The notes: generated from the sequence alone by a model not told the origin. A stretch of DNA of 64,000 bases from JALYNX01 sp963746905 (GCA_963746905.1 CAVVCY010000001.1:248001-312000); one strand, 5' to 3'; positions 18,310 to 27,476 are shown, numbered from the stretch's first letter. Made by a program: numbers and translations.

Positions 18310-19872
18310 ATGGATGAAACCCGGCGCACCACCAGTGACATCGAGGTCGACACCCTCTACGACCAGCCGGTGGATTCACGGAAGATCGGGACACCTGGCG
18401 AGTTCCCATTCACCCGCGGCCCCTACTCCACGATGTATCGGGGTCGACTGTGGACCATGCGCCAGTACGCCGGGTTTGGGACCGCGGAGGAGACCAACAG
18501 GCGGTTTCGGGATCTCCTCGAGGCGGGCCAGACCGGGCTCAGCGTCGCCTTCGACCTACCCACGCAAATGGGCCTCGACTCTGACCATCCACTAGCCCAA
18601 GGCGAAGTCGGCAAGGTTGGCGTAGCCATCGACACGCTCGACGACATGCGTCGGCTGATGGATGGGATCCCGCTCGGGGAGGTCTCGACTTCGATGACCA
18701 TCAACGCCACCGCCCCCATCCTTCTCCTGCTATATCAACTGGTCGCCGAGGAGCAGGGTGTTGCTCCTACCTCGTTGAGAGGGACGGTTCAGAACGACAT
18801 TCTCAAGGAGTACGTGGCCCGCGGCACCTACATCTACCCGCCCGGGCCATCGATGCGGCTTGTCACCGACATCTTCGAGTACGCGCAGTCGGAAATGCCG
18901 GAGTGGAACACCATCTCGATCAGCGGTTATCACATCAGGGAGGCCGGGGCCACCGCGGCCCAGGAGCTTGCCTTCACAATTGCCAACGGGATGGCATACG
19001 TCAGGGCGGCGATCGGCGCCGGGTTGGACGTCGATGAATTCGCACCGAGGCTGTCCTTCTTCTGGAACGGGCACAACAACTTCTTCGAGGAAGTGGCCAA
19101 GTATCGAGCGGCCCGTCGGATCTGGGCCCGATTGATGAGGGAGACGATCGGGGCGACCGATCCGAAGAGCTGGGCGATGCGCTTCCACACTCAGACCGCA
19201 GGCTCGACCCTCACCGCACAGCAACCATTGAACAATGTGGTCCGCACCACCATCCAAGCGCTGGCTTCGGTCCTTGGTGGGACCCAGTCTCTCCACACCA
19301 ACTCCTACGACGAGGCCCTCGGGCTGCCCACCGACGAGTCGGCGCTTTTGGCATTGAGGACCCAGCAGGTAATCGCGTTCGAGACCGGAGTTGCCGACAC
19401 GGTCGATCCACTGGCCGGCTCCTACTTCGTCGAGTACCTCACCGATCAGCTCGAGGCCAAGGCCGACGACCTCATCGAGCGAATCGAAGGTCGCGGCGGG
19501 GCCGTCGCCGCGATCGAGGACGGCTGGATGCAGGCTCAGATCGAGGAGTCCGCATACCTCGAGGCAAGACGGCAGTCGGACGCAAGCTCGGTCGTGGTCG
19601 GTGTGAATCGCTACCAGGAGGGGACCGAAACCGTGGTGCCCGTGCTCGACATCGACCCCGCACTGGAGGAAGGCCAGAAGGGCCGACTCGAGGATTGGCG
19701 TGCCCGGCGTGACGGTGTGGCTACAGAGTCGACACTGGCCGACCTGGAGGCTGCGGCAAAGACCGACCAAAACCTCCTCCCCATTATGAAGACAGCTTTG
19801 GCCGCTGGGGCAACGCTCGGTGAGATCTCGGATCGACTCCGCCGCGTGTTTGGAAGTCATCGTTCGGGTTGA
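18310..19872 (+). CDS. Methylmalonyl-CoA mutase, catalytic (large) subunit without cobalamin-binding domain
   Basis: 520 aa, about the length of a stand-alone catalytic subunit. The TIM-barrel is recognisable from GPYSTMYRGRLWTMRQYAGFG, FDLPTQMGLDSDHP, SLRGTVQNDILKEY, YPPGPSMRL, ISGYHIREAGATAAQE, RFHTQTAGSTLTAQQP and GGTQSLHTNSYDEA. The protein ends without the DxHxxG cobalamin-binding domain, so a separate small B12 subunit is needed, and none is seen in this window. The reaction is (R)-methylmalonyl-CoA to succinyl-CoA. Nearby carboxylase subunits fit propionyl-CoA breakdown. Other acyl-CoA mutases, such as isobutyryl-CoA mutase, share these motifs and are not excluded. Confidence 0.88.
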   Translation: MDETRRTTSDIEVDTLYDQPVDSRKIGTPGEFPFTRGPYSTMYRGRLWTMRQYAGFGTAEETNRRFRDLLEAGQTGLSVAFDLPTQMGLDSDHPLAQGEVGKVGVAIDTLDDMRRLMDGIPLGEVSTSMTINATAPILLLLYQLVAEEQGVAPTSLRGTVQNDILKEYVARGTYIYPPGPSMRLVTDIFEYAQSEMPEWNTISISGYHIREAGATAAQELAFTIANGMAYVRAAIGAGLDVDEFAPRLSFFWNGHNNFFEEVAKYRAARRIWARLMRETIGATDPKSWAMRFHTQTAGSTLTAQQPLNNVVRTTIQALASVLGGTQSLHTNSYDEALGLPTDESALLALRTQQVIAFETGVADTVDPLAGSYFVEYLTDQLEAKADDLIERIEGRGGAVAAIEDGWMQAQIEESAYLEARRQSDASSVVVGVNRYQEGTETVVPVLDIDPALEEGQKGRLEDWRARRDGVATESTLADLEAAAKTDQNLLPIMKTALAAGATLGEISDRLRRVFGSHRSG

Positions 19873-19917
19873 TTCCGCTGGCCCCAGCCGAGCCGGTTAC
19901 CGTCCCGACCGATTCAA

Positions 19918-21276
19918 ATGGCAGATAACCGAACTCACCTTCTGATCATTGGTGGTGGGCCCGCCGGCACCCAGGCCGCCACCACGGCAGCCTCCAAAGG
20001 CGCTCGGGTGACGCTGATCGAGAAGGACATCGTCGGAGGGGCAGCCCATCTGTGGGACTGCATCCCTTCCAAGACGATGGCCGCCAGCGCCCTGCGTCAC
20101 ACCTCAATTCGAAATGCGGCCAAGCTTGGTTTTGTGACCGACGTGGGTCGTGTCGATCCCAAGGTGCTTTCGGAACGCATCGAGGTCATCACCGGGGACA
20201 TCAACCGCAACTGGGTGAGGCTCCTCGAGTCCCAAGGTGTCACCATGATCGAGGGCACCGGCCGCTTCGTTTCCGATCATGAGGTGGCGATCGCCACGTC
20301 CAGTGGTGAGCGCCGGATGAACTTCGATTTAGCGATGGTGTCTACAGGATCGGCGCCACGAGTCCCGGATTGGGCGCCCGTCGACGGCAAGCAGGTGCTT
20401 ACCACCAGGGACAGCTATTTCCTCGATGAGGTGCCGGAGCACATTGTTGTGATCGGGTCCGGGGTGACCGGCGTTGAATTCACCCACATTTTCGTGAGCC
20501 TTGGATCCAAGGTGAGCCTGGTGGTGTCGCGACAACAGATCCTGCCCTATCGAGACGCAGAGGTCGCAGCGGTCCTCGAAGAGGACTTCTTGGAGCGTGG
20601 AGTTCGCTTGGTGATCGGTGCCCGGGCCGAGAACGTCGCGGTCTCGGGGGACGAGGTCTCTGTCAGCTGCGACGACGGCAGGACGATCACCGGTTCTCAC
20701 GCCTTGTTGGCAGTTGGCTCGTATCCCCTGACGGAAGGCCTCGACCTCGACGCCGCCGGGATTGCCTCCGACGGGGGTTACATCACCGTCGACGATTTTC
20801 AGCGCAGCTCGGTGCCCCATATATACGCAGCCGGCGACGTCACCGGGCAGATGCCGCTCAGCTCGGTTGCGTCGATGCAGGGCCGAAAAATCGCCCGCCA
20901 CGCGCTCGACCTCCCTGTCACCCCACTCGACTACTCGAAGGTGCCTGAGGCCATCTTCACCGAGCCGGAAATCGCTTCGGTCGGCCTTGTCGACGTGGAC
21001 GCAGCCGCCTCAGGGCGCAAAGTTCGGACCATGAAAGTGCCGTTCGCCTCCAACGCGCGCTCGGTCTTGCAACATGTGACCAGAGGTTTTGTGAAGTTGA
21101 CATCCGATCCGGCAACCGGTGTCGTGCTCGGCGGCACCATCGTCGGGCATCACGCCTCGGAGTTGATCGGGATCGTGGCGCTGGCGGTTCAGGCCCGGGT
21201 CACGGCCGGGACGCTGGTGGAGACTCTGATGGTCCACCCGTCGATGTCAGAAGCCATCTCCGATGCGGCGGAATGA
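19918..21276 (+). CDS. LpdA-like NAD(P)H flavoprotein (pyridine nucleotide-disulfide oxidoreductase family, first redox Cys absent)
   Basis: 452 aa with the three-domain dihydrolipoamide-dehydrogenase fold: FAD site IIGGGPAGTQAA (residues 9-20), NAD site VIGSGVTGVEFTHIF, second FAD motif IYAAGDVTG and a C-terminal dimerisation domain. The normal CxxxxC disulfide is broken: the site reads GGAAHLWDCIPSK, so the first Cys is Ala. The usual C-terminal HxxxxE is also altered (HPSMSEAI retains His and Glu). Loss of the first Cys with this wording is known from M. tuberculosis LpdA (Rv3303c), a NAD(P)H:quinone reductase that is not a true lipoamide dehydrogenase. I infer a similar quinone or thiol-independent activity. 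Confidence 0.85.
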   Translation: MADNRTHLLIIGGGPAGTQAATTAASKGARVTLIEKDIVGGAAHLWDCIPSKTMAASALRHTSIRNAAKLGFVTDVGRVDPKVLSERIEVITGDINRNWVRLLESQGVTMIEGTGRFVSDHEVAIATSSGERRMNFDLAMVSTGSAPRVPDWAPVDGKQVLTTRDSYFLDEVPEHIVVIGSGVTGVEFTHIFVSLGSKVSLVVSRQQILPYRDAEVAAVLEEDFLERGVRLVIGARAENVAVSGDEVSVSCDDGRTITGSHALLAVGSYPLTEGLDLDAAGIASDGGYITVDDFQRSSVPHIYAAGDVTGQMPLSSVASMQGRKIARHALDLPVTPLDYSKVPEAIFTEPEIASVGLVDVDAAASGRKVRTMKVPFASNARSVLQHVTRGFVKLTSDPATGVVLGGTIVGHHASELIGIVALAVQARVTAGTLVETLMVHPSMSEAISDAAE

Positions 21277-21314
21277 TGCTGGCCGACTTTGCCCTTGGCT
21301 GGGTGCCCCCCTCC

Positions 21315-21362
21315 CCGCCTTCGGCGGTACTCCCCCCAACGTCGCTCCGCTCCTGGGGGGAG
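21315..21362. terminator. Paired hairpins between convergent genes (probable bidirectional terminator)
   Basis: Two inverted repeats lie in tandem: CCGCC/GGCGG with a 3-nt loop (21315-21327) and a perfect 9-bp stem CTCCCCCCA/TGGGGGGAG (21330-21338/21354-21362). They sit between the + flavoprotein gene and the - carboxylase gene. No clear U-tract, so termination is inferred from position and structure. Confidence 0.5.
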
Positions 21363-21368
21363 AAACGG

Positions 21369-23102
21369 CTATTTGACAATGGCGATCACCTGACCGGCGC
21401 TGACCGTGTCTCCGGGCTCTACCCGAAGGTCGACGACCTCACCGGCGTTGGGTGTCGTGACTTCGTTCTCCATCTTCATGGCTTCGAGAACGCGGATCGC
21501 GTCGCCCGCCTTGACCGAGGCGCCGGCCTTCACGTGAACTTTGACGATCGTGCCTTGCATAGGCGCGGTGAGCACCCCGTCTGAGCCACTGCCCGCGGCC
21601 GGGGCGGAGAGTCGGGGCGGCCGTCGTCGCATCCCTCCGCCGGGGGTGGCCGGCTCAGGTGCCCAGTAGGAAACTGTGAACCGTCGCCCGCCCACCTCAA
21701 CAGTGATGTCCCGCTTTGCCAATTCCTCGTCTTCGGGAAGGGCTGGCGGGGCGTCGGGTGAGGTCGGGTCGAGGACCACGGACTCTTCCATCCACCTGGT
21801 GTGATGCTCTCCCTTGATGAAATCGGGATGGTCGAGGACCGCAAGCTGTGCGGGGATCGTGGTGGCGACGCCTCGAATCTTGAATTCCTGCAGGGCCCGT
21901 CGGCCTCGGTTGATCGCACTCGCCCGGTTCGGCCCCCACACCACGAGCTTGGCCATCAGGTTGTCGTAGTACTGCGAAACAGTGGTTCCTTGACGGACCC
22001 AAGAGTCGACTCTCACGCCTGGGCCGGCCGGCTCCTGCCATTCCACGACCTGTCCCGGCGAGGGCATGTAGTTGTTGAAGGGATCTTCGGCATTGATCCG
22101 GAACTCGATGGCGTGGCCCCGTGTCTCGACTTCGTCGATTGTCAGTTCCTCACCTCGGGCGATCCTGAGCTGCCACTCGACCAGATCGAGACCGGTGACC
22201 ATCTCAGTCACTGTGTGCTCCACCTGGAGCCGGGTGTTCATCTCGAGGAAGAAGAACTCGCCGTTCCGATCGACGAGAAACTCGACCGTCCCGGCGTTGA
22301 CGTATCCGCACGATCGTGCCGCCGCCAGGGCTGCCTTGGCCAGGGCCCGACGCTGTTTGATCGTGAGGCCGGGCGCTGGGGTCTCTTCGATCAGCTTCTG
22401 GTGGCGCCTTTGGATCGAGCAATCGCGCTCTCCTAGGAACACTCCTTTGCCGTGAGAATCGAAGAGGATCTGCGCCTCGACATGACGCGGCTTTTCGAGG
22501 TACTTCTCGACATAGACCTCGGGGTTTCCGAAGTAGGCGTCTGCCTCCCGGCGAGCGCCTTCGAATGCGTCGGCGAGATCGTCCGGGCCGTGCACTGCCC
22601 GCAGACCTTTCCCGCCTCCACCGTGGGCTGCCTTGATCGCTACCGGGTAGCCAAACTGCTCGGCGATCACCTTGGCGTCTTCGACCGATGTAACCGGTTC
22701 GGTGATGCCGGGAACAGTCGGCACTCCGAACTTCTCGGCGTTGCGCCGCGAGGTGATCTTGTCGCCCATGCCCTGAATGGCGTCGGGCGGGGGACCGACC
22801 CAGATGATCCCTGCGTCCTGGACCGCCCTGGCGAAGCCGGCGTTTTCGGAGAGAAACCCGTATCCGGGATGGATCGCCTCCGCCCCCGACTCGTGGGCCA
22901 CCTGGAGGATCCGCTGTTGGTTGAGATAGCTCTCGGCAGCGGGAGCCGGCCCGACGTTCCAGGCCTCGTCAGCGAGATCGACATGAAGGGCGTCGCGGTC
23001 CAACTCGCTGTAGAGGGCGATGGTCCTGATGCCCATCTCCTTGGCGGTGCGCATCACACGGACCGCGATTTCGCCGCGATTGGCAATCAGCAGCGATTTC
23101 AT
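21369..23102 (-). CDS. Acetyl-/propionyl-CoA carboxylase alpha chain (biotin carboxylase + biotin carboxyl carrier)
   Basis: 577 aa, the normal size for actinobacterial AccA-type fusions. The biotin carboxylase part opens with SLLIANRGEIAVRV and contains the ATP-grasp glycine loop HGGGGKGLRAV, ERDCSIQRRHQKLIEE, EMNTRLQVEHTVTE and the catalytic RINAED region. After a Pro/Ala linker, the C-terminal carrier domain has EAMKMENEV, where the Lys receives biotin. It charges biotin with CO2 using ATP and bicarbonate. The beta-chain gene lies just upstream (20-bp gap), and the divergent biotin ligase gene beyond it would attach the cofactor. Acetyl versus propionyl specificity is set by the beta chain. 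Confidence 0.93.
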   Translation of the reverse strand: MKSLLIANRGEIAVRVMRTAKEMGIRTIALYSELDRDALHVDLADEAWNVGPAPAAESYLNQQRILQVAHESGAEAIHPGYGFLSENAGFARAVQDAGIIWVGPPPDAIQGMGDKITSRRNAEKFGVPTVPGITEPVTSVEDAKVIAEQFGYPVAIKAAHGGGGKGLRAVHGPDDLADAFEGARREADAYFGNPEVYVEKYLEKPRHVEAQILFDSHGKGVFLGERDCSIQRRHQKLIEETPAPGLTIKQRRALAKAALAAARSCGYVNAGTVEFLVDRNGEFFFLEMNTRLQVEHTVTEMVTGLDLVEWQLRIARGEELTIDEVETRGHAIEFRINAEDPFNNYMPSPGQVVEWQEPAGPGVRVDSWVRQGTTVSQYYDNLMAKLVVWGPNRASAINRGRRALQEFKIRGVATTIPAQLAVLDHPDFIKGEHHTRWMEESVVLDPTSPDAPPALPEDEELAKRDITVEVGGRRFTVSYWAPEPATPGGGMRRRPPRLSAPAAGSGSDGVLTAPMQGTIVKVHVKAGASVKAGDAIRVLEAMKMENEVTTPNAGEVVDLRVEPGDTVSAGQVIAIVK

Positions 23103-23121
23103 CGCTGCCGTCCCGAGTCGG

Positions 23122-24669
23122 TCACTGAGGACCGTTCCCGTGCTTCTTTGGAGGCATCTTCTCGCGCTTGGTGCGGAGGACCTCCAAGGCTCGGATCAGC
23201 TTGTAACGGGTCTCGCGGGGCTCGATGACCTCGTCCACCAGACCCAACTCGGCGGCAACGTAGGGGTTGTTGAACATCTCCTCGTAGTCGGCAATCAGTT
23301 CGGCCCGCTTTGTCTCACCGTCGTCCGCCGTCAGCTCCCGGCGGTGAATGATGTTGACCGCACCCTGGGCACCCATGACTGCGATCTCGGCGGACGGCCA
23401 GGCGAACACGAGGTCGGCTCGGATCCCGCGGGCGTTCATGACGAGATAGGCACCGCCGTATGCCTTGCGGGTGATAACCGTGAGGCGGGGCACGGTCGCT
23501 TCGCAGTAGGCATAGAGCAGCTTGGCCCCGTGACGGATGATCCCGTTGTGCTCCTGATCGACACCGGGGAGGAAGCCGGGGACATCGACAAATGTGACGA
23601 TCGGGATGTTGAACGCGTCGCAGAATCGGACGAAGCGTGCTGCCTTCTCCGAGGCGGTTATGTCGAGGGTGCCCGCGAGGTTGGCCGGCTGGTTGGCAAC
23701 CACGCCCACGGTGTGCCCGTCGAGGCGCCCGAAGCCGATCACGATGTTCTTCGCCCAGTGTTCGTGGATCTCGAAGAACTCGTTCCCGTCGAGAACGGTC
23801 TCCAGCACCTGAATCATGTCGTATGGCTGACTGGAGGCATCCGGAATGATCGAATCGAGCTCGTCGTCGATCCGATCCGCTCGGTCAGTCGGGGTGAAGA
23901 ATGGGGGCAGTTCCATGTTGTTGCGTGGGAGGAATGACATCAGGTAGCGCACAGCCTCGAGCGCGTCCTGTCCGGTCGGGTAGACGAGGTGGGTGACGCC
24001 CGATTTCGAAGCGTGGGTCAATGCACCCCCCAACTCTTCCATCGTCACTTCCTCGCCGGTGACAGCCTTGATCACGTCGGGCCCGGTGATGAACATATGA
24101 CTGGTCTGATCGACCTGGATCACGAAGTCCGTGAGGGCGGGGGAGTAGACCGCACCGCCTGCACACGGGCCCATGATGACCGAGATCTGGGGGATGACTC
24201 CCGAGGCTCTCACATTTCGCTCGAAGATCCGGCCGTAACCGTCGAGGGAGGAGATGCCCTCCTGTATACGCGCCCCACCCGAGTCCTTGAGGCCGATCAC
24301 TGGAGTGCCGGTGTCCAGCGCCATGTCGAGGATCTTGCAGATCTTGTCCGCCACGACCTTGCTGAGACTTCCCCCGAAGACCGTGAAGTCTTCCGCGAAC
24401 ACGAAGACGGGCCGCCCGTCGATGGTGCCGTGACCGGTGACGACCGCATCGCCGAGCGGTCGCTTGTCTTCGACACCGAAGCCTGAGGCCTGATGTCTGA
24501 CGAATTGGTCGATCTCCTGAAAGGAGCCCTTGTCGAGGAGTGCGTCCAGTCGCTCCCGCGCGGTGAGCTTGCCTTGCTCGTGTTGGCGAGCCACAGCTCG
24601 CTGACTCCCCGCGTGCAGCGCCTCCTCGCGGAGCTCCCTCAGTTTCTCGATCCGCGCCTCGGTGCCCAA
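23122..24669 (-). CDS. Acetyl-/propionyl-CoA carboxylase beta chain (carboxyltransferase)
   Basis: 515 aa from a TTG at 24669 with a GGAG a few bases upstream. The crotonase-fold carboxyltransferase halves are intact: KLTARERLDALLDKGSF, FAEDFTVFGGSLSKVVADKI, DSGGARIQEGISSLDGYG, GPCAGGAVYSPALTDF, and in the second half VDVPGFLPGVDQEHNGIIRHGAKLLYAY, TRKAYGGAYLVM and GAQGAVNIIHRREL. It moves CO2 from carboxybiotin to acyl-CoA. Size and neighbours (mutase, alpha chain) suggest propionyl-CoA as a main substrate, but acetyl-CoA is possible. The start is 43 bp from the divergent birA ATG, so the two promoters overlap. Confidence 0.92.
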   Translation of the reverse strand: MGTEARIEKLRELREEALHAGSQRAVARQHEQGKLTARERLDALLDKGSFQEIDQFVRHQASGFGVEDKRPLGDAVVTGHGTIDGRPVFVFAEDFTVFGGSLSKVVADKICKILDMALDTGTPVIGLKDSGGARIQEGISSLDGYGRIFERNVRASGVIPQISVIMGPCAGGAVYSPALTDFVIQVDQTSHMFITGPDVIKAVTGEEVTMEELGGALTHASKSGVTHLVYPTGQDALEAVRYLMSFLPRNNMELPPFFTPTDRADRIDDELDSIIPDASSQPYDMIQVLETVLDGNEFFEIHEHWAKNIVIGFGRLDGHTVGVVANQPANLAGTLDITASEKAARFVRFCDAFNIPIVTFVDVPGFLPGVDQEHNGIIRHGAKLLYAYCEATVPRLTVITRKAYGGAYLVMNARGIRADLVFAWPSAEIAVMGAQGAVNIIHRRELTADDGETKRAELIADYEEMFNNPYVAAELGLVDEVIEPRETRYKLIRALEVLRTKREKMPPKKHGNGPQ

Positions 24670-24712
24670 GATTCTCTCCGTAACCTCACGTTTCGACTCG
24701 CCGGAGGGCGAT

Positions 24713-25372
24713 ATGGCTACACCCTATTGGCAGTTGCGCCAGGAAGAGGTCCCTTCAACCCAGGACCTGGCGCGCTCCCAGCTCGCCACACTCCCCGTGG
24801 CGCTGATTGCTGCCGCCCAGACCGCGGGGCGGGGTCGCACCGGCGCCGAGTGGATGACGGCGCCTCGTGCCCTCGCGGTATCGGTCGCGACTCCGATCAA
24901 CCCAGGAGAAGATCGCCCGCTGTCTCTCATGGCCGGCGTTGCCGCGAAGCGAGCCATCGGCGAGCCCGTAGGTCTGAAATGGCCAAATGACTTGGAGATC
25001 GAAGGTCTGAAAGTCGGCGGCATCCTGGTTGAGCAAAGCGGCGGAGTGGCCGTGGCCGGACTGGGAGTCAATCTGTGGTGGCCCGAACGGCCCGAGGGCA
25101 TGGGCGCCCTGGTCGATGAGGATCCCGGGCCGAACCGTCATGCCGAGATCGGCGCCCTGTGGGCAGCGGAATTACTTGACCTGTTGTCTGGCGTGGGGTG
25201 GCCGATCGATGAGTATCGAGAGAGCTGCGTCACGTTGGGCCGGAGCATCGTGTGGGAGCCAGCGGGCTCGGGCAAGGCAGCCGACGTTGCCCAATCCGGC
25301 GCTTTGATGGTCCAGGTGGGAGCCGAGATCGTCGAAATCCGCTCCGGTGCAGTACGTCACGTCCGCGGCTAG
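24713..25372 (+). CDS. birA: Biotin--[acetyl-CoA-carboxylase] ligase
   Basis: 219 aa from the ATG at 24713, preceded by GGAGGG; an earlier in-frame start at 24662 would overlap accD and is unlikely. The catalytic domain has AAAQTAGRGRTGAEW (the biotinyl-AMP GRGRxG loop), LKWPNDLEIEGLKVGGILVE (KWPND signature and active Lys) and VAGLGVNLWWPE. It lacks an N-terminal winged helix, so it should be a class I ligase without repressor function. Adjacent carboxylase genes supply its target, the EAMKM lysine. The gene ends in a 4-bp overlap with a convergent hydrolase. Confidence 0.92.
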   Translation: MATPYWQLRQEEVPSTQDLARSQLATLPVALIAAAQTAGRGRTGAEWMTAPRALAVSVATPINPGEDRPLSLMAGVAAKRAIGEPVGLKWPNDLEIEGLKVGGILVEQSGGVAVAGLGVNLWWPERPEGMGALVDEDPGPNRHAEIGALWAAELLDLLSGVGWPIDEYRESCVTLGRSIVWEPAGSGKAADVAQSGALMVQVGAEIVEIRSGAVRHVRG

Positions 25373-26127
25373 CCCAGCACCTCTTCCTCGGCCGGTGGGA
25401 GTGTCCCCTTGAAGAAGGCGAGGACACGTCCCATTGCATCCTCGGCCGCAGAGGCGTCGTATTCCGCGGCGTCGATGTCGAGGAATTGATGCCGCACACC
25501 GGGATACAGCAACCATTGGCCATGCTGGTTGCGGTTTTGTGCCTCGTCCACGGAACTCGCCGCGATCAGCTCGTCGTCGGCGCCATACATGCCAAGGACG
25601 GGGACGGGGAGATGTCCGAGGAAGTCGGCCACCTGGAACTCGCGGTCCTCGTCTCCAGTGAGCGGGGTGTAGGCCAAAGCGAGGGATCGGACCCAGGGCC
25701 TCGTGGCTGCCGTGATCAACCCAAATCGGCCTCCGACGTCCACGCCGAAGATGCCGATCTGGTCGCTTACCGCCCATTCGAGGTCGTCGGAAACCACGTA
25801 GGCGTGCAGCTCGTCGAGATCGGCGATGGCGCGCACGTCGGACAAGACGTTGTAGCGATCCAAGGGGTCGCCGCCGTCCCGATAGAACTCGACAGACAAG
25901 GCCAGGATCCCATTGCGTGCCAGGCGACGACAGATGTCCTTCTCGAAGCTGGTCAACCCATCAAGGCTCGGAAGCACGAACACAACCGGGAATTTGCCGG
26001 CAGCGTCAGGTCGGGCGAGGTACCCGGTCCGATGCCCGGTGCCCATGGGGACAGGACACGCCCCGTACATGATCGGGTAGATGCCTTCGTGAGCCAGGAC
26101 GGCCATTGCCAGACGATAACCGGTCAC
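25369..26127 (-). CDS. Dienelactone hydrolase-like alpha/beta hydrolase with Asp at the nucleophile position
   Basis: 252 aa with the dienelactone-hydrolase pattern: an oxyanion region near FPVVFVLPSLDGLTSFEKDICRRLA, an elbow GIFGVDVGGRFGL, an acid in YGADDELI and the His in YPGVRHQFLD. In classical members the elbow is GxCxGG (nucleophilic Cys) or Ser; here it is G-V-D-V-G-G, so Asp occupies that place, as in the unrelated haloalkane dehalogenase and epoxide hydrolase groups. Whether the protein hydrolyses esters, halides or nothing is open. It is likely cytosolic, since no signal peptide is seen. Its 3' end overlaps birA by 4 bp. Confidence 0.75.
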   Translation of the reverse strand: MTGYRLAMAVLAHEGIYPIMYGACPVPMGTGHRTGYLARPDAAGKFPVVFVLPSLDGLTSFEKDICRRLARNGILALSVEFYRDGGDPLDRYNVLSDVRAIADLDELHAYVVSDDLEWAVSDQIGIFGVDVGGRFGLITAATRPWVRSLALAYTPLTGDEDREFQVADFLGHLPVPVLGMYGADDELIAASSVDEAQNRNQHGQWLLYPGVRHQFLDIDAAEYDASAAEDAMGRVLAFFKGTLPPAEEEVLG

Positions 26128-26207
26128 CGGAGCCCACCCTGACCGGCCCGAGGGTGTTCGAGTTAAGGCGGAACCAGAGCTAGCCTCCGCGTCGTCCTAA
26201 TCAGACG

Positions 26208-27476
26208 ATGACTTCCTCCCCATCGACTCCTGGTTCTCGCCGCGGGCTGCCCCGTTGGCTGAAAGTCACCATCCTCGCTCTCCTCGTGGTGGCCAACCTC
26301 GCCACGCTCGGCCTGCTTTGGGCCCTCAACACGGGCCAGAACCTGTTGAGTGGCGCCGACACCGACCGTGAGGTGGTTGATGCGCTCACGGATCCCACCG
26401 GTGACGCCTTCACCTTCCTGGTCGTGGGCAGTGATTCAAGAGAGGGGCTCGACGATCTCGAGAACTTTGGCAACTTTGCCGGTTCGCGCGGCGACGTCAT
26501 CATGCTCGTCAGGGTCGATCCCTCTACCGGCGAGGCGCGGATGCTGAGCGTTCCACGGGACCTCTGGGTCGATATCCCTGGCCAGGGCATGGGCAAGATC
26601 AATTCCGCCTATTCCTATGGCGGGCCGAGCCTCATGGTCAGGACCATTCAGGAGAACCTGGGCATCGAGATCAATCACTACGTGGAGATCGGCTTTGTCG
26701 GGTTTCAGGAGTTGGTCGACGATCTCGGCGGGATCCACATCTCATTCCCCTACGACGCCAGGGATGCCTCATCCGGATTGGACGTGGAGGCCGGCACCGA
26801 AGTGTTGGACGGGAAGATGGCGCTCGCATATGCCCGTTCTCGCAAGTACCAGGAGTATCAGAACGGATCGTGGGTGAGCGTCGACGCCAACGACATCGGA
26901 CGCACGCAACGACAACAACAGGTGGTGCGGGCGATCCTCTCCGGGCTCAAGACACCGGCATCGGTAGCCGACGCCGGCACCATGAGCTCCTCTCTCGCCA
27001 GTCATATGACAATCGACGCCTCTCTTGCTGATTCGTCCATTGCCGGCCTTGCCTGGGATTTCCGAAGTCTGCTGACCGGGGGGATCGAAGGGACCACGCT
27101 CCCGGTTGACGGCGCCACGAAAGGCGGTGCGTCCGTGGTCGTTGCCAGGGAGCCTGAGGCGACTCAGATGATCGCCGACTTCGTGGGCGGGAGCACCACG
27201 GTTTCACAGCAGCCGCTTCGGGTCCAGGTGCTCAACGGGAACGGGGTCATTGGTGCTGCAGGCAAGATGTCGGAGACCCTTCAGGCGAGTGGCTTCGAGG
27301 TGGAGTCAGTAGGCAACGCCGATAGCCGTGACTACGAGCAAACGATCATCGTTGTTCCCTCAGGCAGCTCCAGTGGAGGCGTTATCGCCTCCGAGCTGGG
27401 TTTTGGTGTAGTCGAGTTCGGTGATGTCGATAACGGTTATGACGCCATCGTCATCGTCGGCGCCGACGCTTCGTGA
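26208..27476 (+). CDS. LytR-CpsA-Psr (LCP) family protein with C-terminal LytR_C domain
   Basis: 422 aa. A basic cytoplasmic start and one signal-anchor helix (LKVTILALLVVANLATLGLLWAL) precede the LCP domain: FLVVGSDSREG, SRGDVIMLVRVDPSTG, MLSVPRDLWVDIPG, KINSAYSYGG, DDLGGIHISFPYDARD and ALAYARSRKY, with the Arg/Asp residues that hold the polyprenyl pyrophosphate. The last ~90 residues (RVQVLNGNGVIGAAGKMSETLQASGF) are a LytR_C domain. LCP proteins ligate lipid-linked glycopolymers to peptidoglycan outside the membrane. It precedes UDP-glucose dehydrogenase, consistent with a wall-glycan role. Confidence 0.92.
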   Translation: MTSSPSTPGSRRGLPRWLKVTILALLVVANLATLGLLWALNTGQNLLSGADTDREVVDALTDPTGDAFTFLVVGSDSREGLDDLENFGNFAGSRGDVIMLVRVDPSTGEARMLSVPRDLWVDIPGQGMGKINSAYSYGGPSLMVRTIQENLGIEINHYVEIGFVGFQELVDDLGGIHISFPYDARDASSGLDVEAGTEVLDGKMALAYARSRKYQEYQNGSWVSVDANDIGRTQRQQQVVRAILSGLKTPASVADAGTMSSSLASHMTIDASLADSSIAGLAWDFRSLLTGGIEGTTLPVDGATKGGASVVVAREPEATQMIADFVGGSTTVSQQPLRVQVLNGNGVIGAAGKMSETLQASGFEVESVGNADSRDYEQTIIVVPSGSSSGGVIASELGFGVVEFGDVDNGYDAIVIVGADAS

